Translations under genes and position numbers: made by a program
Notes under the pieces: model-generated
The model's database searches: none
Told to the model about the DNA's origin: nothing
The model's input: only the letters and a program-made list of their open reading frames with translations
Origin: Armatimonadetes bacterium UBA5829
GTDB taxonomy: Bacteria > Armatimonadota > UBA5829
Direction of reading: 5' to 3'
Length of the DNA stretch: 8,811 bases
NCBI GenBank assembly: GCA_002431715.1
Contig: DJHI01000014.1
Location: 1-8,811, forward strand
Shown: in pieces, positions 1 through 5,510 of the stretch
Position numbering within the stretch: position 1 is the stretch's first letter
Layout of the letters: each line of letters begins with the position of its first letter

Positions 1-10
1 AGAAAGATCG

Positions 11-133
11 TCGGGGATTTGAATTCCCGATGCACATATAAGGGACTTAAGTCCCTAAACCATCTCTTTGTTCAGCAGACTCATTGGGATTAAAATCCCT
101 TATACTTTGGTCCGGGATTCAAATACCGGACCA
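11..133. repeat. Cluster of four short palindromes with variable stems
   Basis: Four inverted repeats stand in a row just past the 3' end of the NDT-like gene. They lie at 11-30 (TCGGGGATT/AATTCCCGA, one G-T wobble, loop TG), 41-56 (AGGGACTTAAGTCCCT, a perfect palindrome), 86-99 (GGGATT-AA-AATCCC) and 108-133 (TGGTCCGG/CCGGACCA outer stem, one mismatch, ATT/AAT inner stem, loop CA). Stem sequences differ but pair internally, and three of the four keep a GGATT...AATCC-like centre. They resemble the cluster at 1906-2021. Position after a stop codon suggests 3'-end hairpins (terminators or mRNA stabilisers) or a small non-autonomous repeat family. There is no constant repeat with unique spacers, so this is not a CRISPR array. 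Confidence 0.75.
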
Positions 134-157
134 TCAAGAAGTATTGAATCTATTTTG

Positions 158-1051
158 CTATGATGCAACCACCATCTTATCCTCAAACGAAATCACATCC
201 GCAATTATATCCTCGAGGGTATTTCTACAGGGTTTTTTATCTAATTGAAAGCATTGCGGTAATAGTCCTATGTTACGACCTTCCTTCAAATAGACGGATT
301 TCGGCAAAGCTTTCGATTCACCAAATTTTTTGCGCGTAACTTCAACTACTTCTCGAAGCATTCTCCTACACTCATTGTGACTGATTTCATGCATATTATC
401 TGATGGTAAATCATTTGACCAATCTCTTGGAATACGTCTAACTACTGCATTTAAAGACTGCATCTGCCGTCGTAATTCAGAAATTTCGCTAACAATATAA
501 TCCTCTTTAGATACCTCAGTGGTTTCAAGTATTGGGACAGTGAACGTGCCAAAATTTTTAAGAAAAGTTGTGTAGTTAGGATTCCTATTTGATGACTCAT
601 AAGTAGCTATTATTTTATTTTTCAGTTCATCCCTAAATTTGATAATAGTATTGAACCGTAGGTCCCTCGGATATGTCAGATGTTCTATAGGAGCTGTATC
701 GAACGAATAAGCAGTAATATCGTCCTTGACAATGATAGTAGGTTTATCAAAAGCTAGTCTCATACCTAGTTCGAACATCACATTAGGGTTTTTACCACTT
801 ACATCACAGATTACTATTGGGTTTTGATAGAGATTCTGAATAATCCTTTTTTGTATAATTCCAACATCATCAGCATCACTAACAAGAAAAGGATTAAATC
901 CAGCACTTTCCACAGTCTCAAATAGTATGCTCCTAACATCTAGCCAATGTTGTTCTGTGCAACCGTCAGCAGCAGATATTGGCATTACTATTCCACAGTC
1001 GGATTTTTTTTCATCAGTAGTCTTCTTACTCTCAGCACTTTCAGTTGCCAT
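158..1051 (-). CDS. Nucleoside 2-deoxyribosyltransferase/TIR-like domain protein
   Basis: 297 aa, cytoplasmic, no signal peptide or membrane segment. The N-terminal ~130 residues look like the nucleoside 2-deoxyribosyltransferase (NDT) fold: first beta strand CGIVMPIS (19-26), DDVGIIQKRI (61-70), then CDVSGKNPNVMFELG (82-96). By family analogy E94 in the NxNVxxELG motif is the catalytic Glu that attacks the N-glycosidic bond. YPRDL (127-131) is also typical. NDT and TIR domains share this fold, and such standalone proteins are often given uninformative names. Residues ~186-206 (SEISELRRQMQSLNAVVRR) look like a coiled coil, suggesting oligomerisation. The C-terminal ~85 residues are not recognised. 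The start is supported by GAGGGG at 1057-1062 and a TTGACA-N17-TAGAAT promoter. The gene is visibly AT-richer than its neighbours, consistent with transfer. Nucleotide or NAD hydrolysis is inferred; the fold is more certain than the activity. Confidence 0.85.
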   Translation of the reverse strand: MATESAESKKTTDEKKSDCGIVMPISAADGCTEQHWLDVRSILFETVESAGFNPFLVSDADDVGIIQKRIIQNLYQNPIVICDVSGKNPNVMFELGMRLAFDKPTIIVKDDITAYSFDTAPIEHLTYPRDLRFNTIIKFRDELKNKIIATYESSNRNPNYTTFLKNFGTFTVPILETTEVSKEDYIVSEISELRRQMQSLNAVVRRIPRDWSNDLPSDNMHEISHNECRRMLREVVEVTRKKFGESKALPKSVYLKEGRNIGLLPQCFQLDKKPCRNTLEDIIADVISFEDKMVVAS

Positions 1052-1111
1052 TATATCCCCTCACAATGCTTGCATACTTTATTATTATCATATACGAATC
1101 TCATTCATTGA

Positions 1112-1140
1112 ATTCTACTCCCAACTAGCCAAGCTGTCAA
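1112..1140 (-). promoter_or_regulatory. Promoter of the NDT-like gene
   Basis: Read on the minus strand, TTGACA (1140-1135) is a perfect -35 and TAGAAT (1117-1112) a 5/6 -10, with an ideal 17-bp spacer. Transcription would begin near 1105, giving a leader of about 54 nt before the start codon at 1051 and leaving the GAGGGG ribosome binding site intact. It stands back to back with the promoter of the PEP-CTERM gene; the two -35 boxes are 28 bp apart. Confidence 0.7.
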
Positions 1141-1168
1141 GTAATTCATCATATCATCACTTGATATC

Positions 1169-1197
1169 TTGACAATTTCGAATATTGTGGACACAAT
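1169..1197 (+). promoter_or_regulatory. Promoter of PEP-CTERM gene with overlapping inverted repeat
   Basis: TTGACA (1169-1174), a 17-bp spacer and CACAAT (1192-1197, 4/6 to the -10 consensus) form a plausible promoter, with a leader of roughly 50 nt to the start at 1254. The -10 is one arm of a perfect inverted repeat, ATTGTG-GA-CACAAT (1184-1197). A dimeric regulator bound there would block RNA polymerase, so this is a candidate operator. The regulator is unknown. Confidence 0.5.
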
Positions 1198-1253
1198 GAG
1201 AATCAGCGAGCTGCCACAGAGCAGCCGTAATATACTACAACACGGGTGAGAAG

Positions 1254-1859
1254 ATGATTAAGACTATGTTTGTATTGCTTGCAGTAATCGGACTGACCTT
1301 TGCAGGTAAGTTGGCGCAGGGAGCGGTATTCTATAAGCTGGGTCCGACTGCCACCTACCTGCGCACATCACGCGAGGGGCCTTCGCCAAATACCCCTCTG
1401 AACCTGACCCAATTGGGAATCCTGCCGGGTATGACACTAAGAATTACAACCATCGGAGAATTTACTATTGACTGCTATGAGGTAAATTACCGGAACACCG
1501 CCACTGCCGTCTTTAGCAGCAGCACAACTGTTTTATCTTCCGACAATCAGTATCGATTGCCCGGAGCCATCAATGCCGGTGACGATATAGTCACCTGGGT
1601 AACGATGTACGACGGGCTGACGACCGATATACCGGAAGATTTCTACGTAGGGCCTGAATGTGTGGATGTCGTTGTTCCTGAAGGCGCCCTATACCTCTTT
1701 GCTGCGGGGAGGGACGACTGGTACTCTGATAATCTGGACAGGGATAATGACTTCGGCCTCAATATTGAAATTGTCACTGTTCCGGAGTCCTCATCACTGT
1801 TTGCTCTCGCTGGTGTCCTAGGATGCTTTGCATTATCTCTGCGGCGCAGGTGGAGATAA
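1254..1859 (+). CDS. Secreted PEP-CTERM sorting domain protein
   Basis: 201 aa. The N-terminus is a Sec signal peptide: MIKT, a hydrophobic core (5-17), and a likely cleavage near residues 23-24 (LAQGA). The C-terminus is a PEP-CTERM signal: VPE at 176-178 (VPES, a variant of the usual VPEP), a hydrophobic helix at about 180-196 and a basic tail RRRWR. In exosortase-bearing Gram-negative bacteria this signal leads to processing and surface or matrix delivery. The mature ~150-residue middle is rich in Thr, Asp and Asn, probably beta-sheet, and I recognise no catalytic motif. GGGTGAG at 1244-1250 lies 3 nt before the ATG, a close but usable ribosome binding site. It is a single-gene unit with its own promoter and convergent to the acetyltransferase. 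Function is unknown; an extracellular or surface role is inferred from the sorting signals. Confidence 0.85.
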   Translation: MIKTMFVLLAVIGLTFAGKLAQGAVFYKLGPTATYLRTSREGPSPNTPLNLTQLGILPGMTLRITTIGEFTIDCYEVNYRNTATAVFSSSTTVLSSDNQYRLPGAINAGDDIVTWVTMYDGLTTDIPEDFYVGPECVDVVVPEGALYLFAAGRDDWYSDNLDRDNDFGLNIEIVTVPESSSLFALAGVLGCFALSLRRRWR

Positions 1860-1868
1860 CACCGATAG

Positions 1869-2021
1869 GCAAGATGGCGATTTCCAAATTCCGTAATTTT
1901 CATCTCGGTGGCGATTTCCGAATCGCCACCGCACAATCTGCCGGGATTTTCAAATCCCAGCAATTTGCCTGCTCGGAAATCTTGCATTAGTTTTGGGTCA
2001 GGATTCAGAAATCCTGACCCA
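1869..2021. repeat. Second palindrome cluster between convergent genes
   Basis: This fills the 184-bp gap between the 3' ends of the PEP-CTERM and acetyltransferase genes. There are three clear hairpins: 1906-1931 (CGGTGGCGATT/AATCGCCACCG, loop TCCG, 11-bp perfect stem), 1943-1958 (GGGATTT-TC-AAATCCC) and 1994-2021 (TGGGTCAGGATT/AATCCTGACCCA, loop CAGA, 12-bp perfect stem). A weaker outer pair, GCAAGAT (1869-1875) with ATCTTGC (1979-1985), encloses the first two. The stretch at 1876-1896 looks like a decayed copy of the GGCGATTTCC element. As at 11-133, the stems differ but the GATT...AATC centre is kept. They could act as bidirectional terminators, although no long T-tract follows. Confidence 0.75.
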
Positions 2022-2043
2022 GACGAAGAAGAAACAATACTTG

Positions 2044-2592
2044 TTATTCATCTAGACCATTTCTATATTCTTCTTCCAGCAAACTCATCATCACGAAGTC
2101 GTGATATTTGTGGTTAAAGTAATAGCACTCTCTCTGGATGCCCTCGCGTTTGAAGCCGTGTCTCTCATAGAACCTGACTGCGTCCTCATTAAAACCGGCC
2201 ACCCCTAAGGCAACTCTGTGAAAACCCAGATGTCCGAAGGCATAATCCAGAAGAAGTCGCATCGCTTCGGACCCATAGCCCTTGCCTTGTGCATCGCGCT
2301 CACCAATGATCATTGTAAGGTCTGTCGTTCTCCATGCGTAAAACATACGCAGCAGGCCACACTCGCCTACCACCTCGTCATTACTTTTAGGCGCAATCGC
2401 AAACCATATCCGATTCTCATCGTTGCAGACACTGTCGAACCACCTTTCGACCTTCTCTGCATTATATGGCTCCGTTATCTCGATAGAGCCTCTAAGCTCA
2501 GGGTCGTTATACCATTTGCGGATATAATCTAGGTCGCCTCTCTCGAACGGCCTCAGATATATATTTTCACCTGTCAAAAACGCGTTTTGCAT
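2044..2592 (-). CDS. GNAT family N-acetyltransferase (RimJ/RimL-like)
   Basis: 182 aa, cytoplasmic. It transfers an acetyl group from acetyl-CoA to an amine; the substrate is unknown. It starts like the RimJ/RimL (Acetyltransf_3) branch, with LTGENIYLRPFERGDLD (6-22). The acetyl-CoA pyrophosphate loop is AQGKGYG (101-107, the Q/R-x-x-G-x-G/A signature), and motif B is N134-x-x-A-V-R-F-Y-E-R-H-G-F (134-146). The open frame extends 23 codons further upstream to 2661, but GAGGAGG at 2601-2607 stands 8 nt before the Met at 2592, and the GNAT domain begins right there, so the shorter start is chosen. No convincing promoter could be placed in the 200-bp gap shared with the divergent C39-like gene. 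This branch contains ribosomal-protein, antibiotic and small-molecule acetylases, so the substrate cannot be chosen from sequence alone. Confidence 0.9.
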   Translation of the reverse strand: MQNAFLTGENIYLRPFERGDLDYIRKWYNDPELRGSIEITEPYNAEKVERWFDSVCNDENRIWFAIAPKSNDEVVGECGLLRMFYAWRTTDLTMIIGERDAQGKGYGSEAMRLLLDYAFGHLGFHRVALGVAGFNEDAVRFYERHGFKREGIQRECYYFNHKYHDFVMMSLLEEEYRNGLDE

Positions 2593-2600
2593 ACATTGTG

Positions 2601-2607
2601 CCTCCTC
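2601..2607 (-). promoter_or_regulatory. Ribosome binding site fixing the GNAT start
   Basis: GAGGAGG on the minus strand, 8 nt before the ATG at 2592-2590. It is a near-perfect Shine-Dalgarno sequence, and it decides against the longer reading from 2661, which has no comparable site. Confidence 0.8.
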
Positions 2608-2795
2608 AACGCTATATGGGGACTTTGTTCTAAATAATCCTGTCAACTTATTTCGATTCATCTATGGTTACTGATGATATATATTATATGATATCTTATT
2701 AAGACGGACGAGCATATAAAGGAATAAGTATGCAGTATGCCGAATATTTTAATGTCATATTCAATATTTTCAGTTCAGACCGGACGGAGGTTATG

Positions 2796-3650
2796 ATGTT
2801 ACATAACAAGCTGTTTTCCAGGCTCTTAATCATTGCGTTGCTCACCATGGCCATTACGGGGATTCTGTGCACAAGCACTTTCTGCCAGACCTATCCAAGC
2901 GCTTATATAGATAAGGTATCGACCACTCCGGATCTTCTTCAGACCGACCGTAAAGCAAATTTCACCGACAACGGCATACACTATGGCGGCCCGGTTTCCG
3001 CATCGAACATTTTTGTCTGGCTGGCAAACAATGGGTTCGCCCGACTATGTCCGCCTGCTGAGAGCCAAAAACAGTCGCAGATTGCGATGGTTCATAAGCT
3101 TGCCCTGCCTGCATATATAGCTACAAGTGATGAGGGATCGAGCCCTACCGAGGTTATGCGCGGAATTAAAAAATATGTCTCCGATGCAGGGTATCGCTGC
3201 ACTAGGCTTGAGTATCAAGGTTGGAGATCCATATCCAAAAAGTTCAGTGTCAAATCGGATATTCCACAGCTCGAATGGATGAAAGAGATGATCAGCAATT
3301 CCACCGGTGGTTTATGCATCAATGTTGGTTTCTATACCTACTCCAAAGAATCTCACACATTCACCCGCATCGGCGGTCATTGGGTTACTGCGGTAGGTTA
3401 CGGAGTTGATACCAAAGGAAACCCGGACCCATACACCATTATTATTCACGATCCATCGCGCCGTGACGGCAAGTCCACACATCACGATTATTGCCGACTG
3501 TGGCCCATCAATGATGGCAGCATACTCTCAGGCGCCAAAGAACTCCCCATATCCGCCAATGGCTACTACACAATTCCGAGCCTTAATATACCTAAAACCA
3601 GTGACATCGCAGTTCTCGATTGTGCTGTCGGATTTGTCGTGGGAAAATAG
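2796..3650 (+). CDS. Secreted C39/papain-like protein, probable inactive peptidase fold
   Basis: 284 aa. GGAGG (2786-2790) stands 5 nt before the ATG at 2796 and 2 nt before another at 2793. A longer in-frame start at 2730 has a weaker AAGGAA site and would bury the signal peptide, so 2796 is preferred. Residues ~1-30 form a signal peptide (MLHNKLFSR, then a hydrophobic stretch 10-24); the cleavage site is unclear, and GILC is not a good lipobox. The body has the C39-like papain layout: GGPVSASNIFVWL (64-76) where CGPxxxxN is expected, a central YQGWRSI (140-146), then GGHWVTAVGYG (193-203) with the His at 195, and HDPS (218-221) with the Asp at 219. The nucleophile position is Gly64 instead of Cys, so a normal cysteine-peptidase reaction seems unlikely. 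His and Asp remain. It may bind peptide or use another residue. Partners are unknown. Confidence 0.8.
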   Translation: MLHNKLFSRLLIIALLTMAITGILCTSTFCQTYPSAYIDKVSTTPDLLQTDRKANFTDNGIHYGGPVSASNIFVWLANNGFARLCPPAESQKQSQIAMVHKLALPAYIATSDEGSSPTEVMRGIKKYVSDAGYRCTRLEYQGWRSISKKFSVKSDIPQLEWMKEMISNSTGGLCINVGFYTYSKESHTFTRIGGHWVTAVGYGVDTKGNPDPYTIIIHDPSRRDGKSTHHDYCRLWPINDGSILSGAKELPISANGYYTIPSLNIPKTSDIAVLDCAVGFVVGK

Positions 3651-3683
3651 GTTCATTTTTTGCCATTTCAGATGATTAATAAT

Positions 3684-3712
3684 GTGCGCTGGAGATTATA
3701 TCCCCGGCGCAC
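3684..3712 (+). terminator. Hairpin after the C39-like gene
   Basis: GTGCGCTGG (3684-3692) pairs with CCGGCGCAC (3704-3712) in a 9-bp stem with one G-U pair and an 11-nt loop. It begins 33 nt after the stop at 3650. The sequence after it is AT-rich (TTATAATG) but has no real T-run, so this is a weak intrinsic terminator or a 3'-end stabilising hairpin. Confidence 0.5.
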
Positions 3713-4016
3713 TTATAATGTACTTAATAAACCGCTTGTTCAGCAGCCTCTTTCAGATTGAAATAGCAAGCCATCATTAATTTGCCCGGCAAACCTACAT
3801 TTTGCTCGTCATTATAGATCATTATATCTTCTATTATTTGTATTATTAACTACACATCCAAACTATAATATATTTATAACTGCCATTACTTGTTACATTA
3901 GTCACTCGCAATCCTTGTTATTACAAATACGCACATATTGAATCCGATAAATATCATTCATAAATTACTCGGTGTTCAAAGGAATATTCATATCGATTAA
4001 CTAAATAGTGTAAGGT
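3713..4016. other. AT-rich non-coding gap before the Nudix gene
   Basis: About 300 bases with no credible gene; every frame is broken. It contains the second copy of a dispersed 15-mer (3736-3750) and a short palindrome, TTTGCC-C-GGCAAA (3781-3793). There is an isolated TATAAT (3864-3869) with no matching -35 box at the right distance. The pair TTGAAT/TAAATT just upstream of the Nudix start is a poor promoter match. A promoter for the Nudix gene must lie here, but I cannot place it with confidence. Confidence 0.5.
3736..3750 (+). repeat. Dispersed 15-mer shared with position 68
   Basis: TTGTTCAGCAGCCTC here matches TTGTTCAGCAGACTC at 68-82 with one difference. Similarity continues loosely on both sides: TAAACC is found upstream of both copies, and a GATT-AAAT motif follows both. 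Both copies are intergenic, downstream of a gene. They may be remnants of one intergenic repeat of about 40 bp, whose first copy contains the GGGATT-AA-AATCCC palindrome and whose second copy has lost it. Confidence 0.5.
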
Positions 4017-4460
4017 ATGGAATCAATTAGAAACTCAGCGAAAGCTGTCATTATTCAAGATGGTTGTATTCTCACTCTAAAGTGCGCAGTCAATGGAGAG
4101 ATTTTTTATCAATTACCGGGTGGTGGGCAAAAACTCGGAGAGACTCTAACAGACGCATTAAAACGGGAGTGCATGGAAGAGATATCCGCTGATGTTGAAG
4201 TCGGTGAAATACTGTTTATCAGGGAACAGATTGGAACCAGATTTGGCCGGCATAAACACCAGATGGAATTTATGTTTTCATGCAAACTTCCTGATGAAGT
4301 CGAATGCAAATTCGGCCTGGGTCCTGACATAGGACAAATTGCAATCGAATGGCTCCCTTTGGCGCAACTGTCCGAATACAACCTGTGGCCTCATGCAATC
4401 ATACCACTTCTCATGAACGGTCACGGACATAGTTCCATATATTTAGGCAGCGTAAATTAG
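4017..4460 (+). CDS. Nudix hydrolase
   Basis: 147 aa, cytoplasmic, typical length for a single-domain Nudix enzyme, which cleaves a nucleoside diphosphate linked to another group using Mg2+. The Nudix box runs from G36 to A58: G36-x5-E42-x7-R50-E51-C52-M53-E54-E55-I56-S57-A58. All metal-binding acidic residues (E51, E54, E55) and R50 are present; the penultimate Gly of the consensus is Ser57. LPGGG (33-37) precedes the box, as usual. The nucleotide-selecting regions give no clear substrate; residues 63-80 (EILFIREQIGTRFGRHKH) resemble Nudix proteins of unassigned specificity. An in-frame TAA at 4011-4013 lies two codons before the ATG, so the start cannot be further upstream. The ribosome binding site is weak (AAGG immediately before the start). 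It is a single gene, convergent to the twin-protein operon. Identification as Nudix is secure; the substrate is unknown. Confidence 0.9.
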   Translation: MESIRNSAKAVIIQDGCILTLKCAVNGEIFYQLPGGGQKLGETLTDALKRECMEEISADVEVGEILFIREQIGTRFGRHKHQMEFMFSCKLPDEVECKFGLGPDIGQIAIEWLPLAQLSEYNLWPHAIIPLLMNGHGHSSIYLGSVN

Positions 4461-4499
4461 CAAACCGAATCAAAATCTCTATAGTAATAAAAAGTATTA

Positions 4500-4516
4500 G
4501 GGTCAGGGTCCGACCC
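4500..4516. repeat. Short hairpin between convergent genes
   Basis: GGGTC (4500-4504) pairs with GACCC (4512-4516) around AGGGTCC; an alternative fold uses GGGTC at 4506-4510. GGGTCAGG followed by TCC and GACCCA looks like a shrunken copy of the 12-bp-stem hairpin at 1994-2021. It lies between the 3' ends of the Nudix gene and the minus-strand operon. Read on the minus strand it is followed after six bases by CTTTTTATT, so it may help terminate the operon. Confidence 0.5.
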
Positions 4517-4544
4517 AGGAAAAAACATTCTCTGGCTATCTTTA

Positions 4545-5510
4545 TCATCCAAGCAGAGTAAGTACTCTCTCTTCAATATCGTATATCTGCATTAGCACGT
4601 CGCAGTAGGGTTTCAGATTCTCCTTGTCGCTGAACATATCTTCAGCAGAGAAGTCCTGCGGAATGATCTTCCCTAACTGAGCGCACAATTCTGATATCTC
4701 TTCATAGCAATCTGCCAGGTCTTCTCTATTGTTGTCGCGGAAAAACTTGACTGCGTACTTTCGATCAAGGTACTGCTTGTAATTACACATTACATTGAGA
4801 TACACCCAGGAGTTATCATCCCATGTATAGGTCAACAATGCATTGGCAAAGGCCCTATGCGCGGCAAGACCATTATACTGGCCCGGCACAAGGCTCTTTT
4901 CCCGAATAAGCCGTGAGATCAGCTTCAGAGTCTCCGATAAAACGGTTTGTTTGTCAGGCTTCTCACAATTGCCTTCAATGATGAGTATTTTCCCTTTACC
5001 GTCCGCGAAGAAGCCGTTGTGCCAATCCGTCTTTCTGAAATAACCTGTCTCATCCGGTGCTTCAGGGTGATCATCCTCTATATACATAAACGGATTCCAG
5101 CCCAGCAGCACTCGGCCATCATCGTCGTAGCCGGATATCACGCATGCATCAGCGCAACAGACTACACCCTCAACGGTAATAACTGGAACACCCTTGTCTA
5201 TGCTGTCCATTATAAGCCTGCTGTCGGTCTCATAATCACTCCGGGTGTACTGCGAAATGTTGTATCCCAGCATTTTGAAAGTATGCTCAAGGATAACCGG
5301 CGTATTGATAACATGATAATTGCCATGATTCCACCCGTCTACTGAAAACGAGGTGCGAAACGCGCTTCCTGAGACCGCGCAGACGTAGTCATAATCCAGG
5401 TTCTCTCCGACACCATTGAGAGCCGAGACGACACTGTTGACATACTCACTTTGTCTTGTCACATCACTCCAGTCGACTTTTCGCAGGCCCGATATTACGT
5501 TTCTCTTCAT
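4545..5510 (-). CDS. BtrH-N-like papain-fold protein, cytoplasmic twin
   Basis: 321 aa, last gene of a three-gene operon. AGGAGG at 5518-5523 stands 7 nt before the ATG, which overlaps the upstream stop as ATGA, so translation is probably coupled. There is no signal peptide; the protein begins directly at the conserved domain, KRNVISGLRKVDWSDVT (2-18). The N-terminal half resembles the butirosin H N-terminal (BtrH_N) papain-like family: CAVSGSAFR (44-52) at the nucleophile-helix position, TFKMLGY (77-83), IDKGVPV (104-110) and CVISGYDDDGRVLLGW (123-138), where C39-like enzymes have a His before the GYD turn. Neither a clear nucleophile nor the His is present. Residues ~165-180 (DWHNGFFADGKGKILI) end the fold, and the C-terminal ~140 residues are helical with acidic patches. 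It is a clear paralogue of the gene before it. Function is unknown; a binding or regulatory role is as likely as catalysis. Confidence 0.75.
   Translation of the reverse strand: MKRNVISGLRKVDWSDVTRQSEYVNSVVSALNGVGENLDYDYVCAVSGSAFRTSFSVDGWNHGNYHVINTPVILEHTFKMLGYNISQYTRSDYETDSRLIMDSIDKGVPVITVEGVVCCADACVISGYDDDGRVLLGWNPFMYIEDDHPEAPDETGYFRKTDWHNGFFADGKGKILIIEGNCEKPDKQTVLSETLKLISRLIREKSLVPGQYNGLAAHRAFANALLTYTWDDNSWVYLNVMCNYKQYLDRKYAVKFFRDNNREDLADCYEEISELCAQLGKIIPQDFSAEDMFSDKENLKPYCDVLMQIYDIEERVLTLLG

Noticed and set aside
11..133. CRISPR-like array of evenly spaced repeats
   Set aside because: The palindromes differ in sequence and length, spacing is irregular, and there are no cas genes.
927..1172. 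Plus-strand frame across the start of the NDT-like gene and the divergent promoters
   Set aside because: It is antisense to a conserved domain, covers both promoters, and has no family resemblance.
1643..2117. Reading frames on both strands overlapping the PEP-CTERM gene end and the palindrome cluster
   Set aside because: They run through the hairpins or antisense to a well supported gene, have no ribosome binding site, and encode low-complexity, Arg/Ser/Pro-rich peptides.
2676..2695. GATAT/ATATC palindrome between the GNAT and C39-like genes as an operator
   Set aside because: Only five outer pairs match and the centre does not; the sequence is simple AT repeats.
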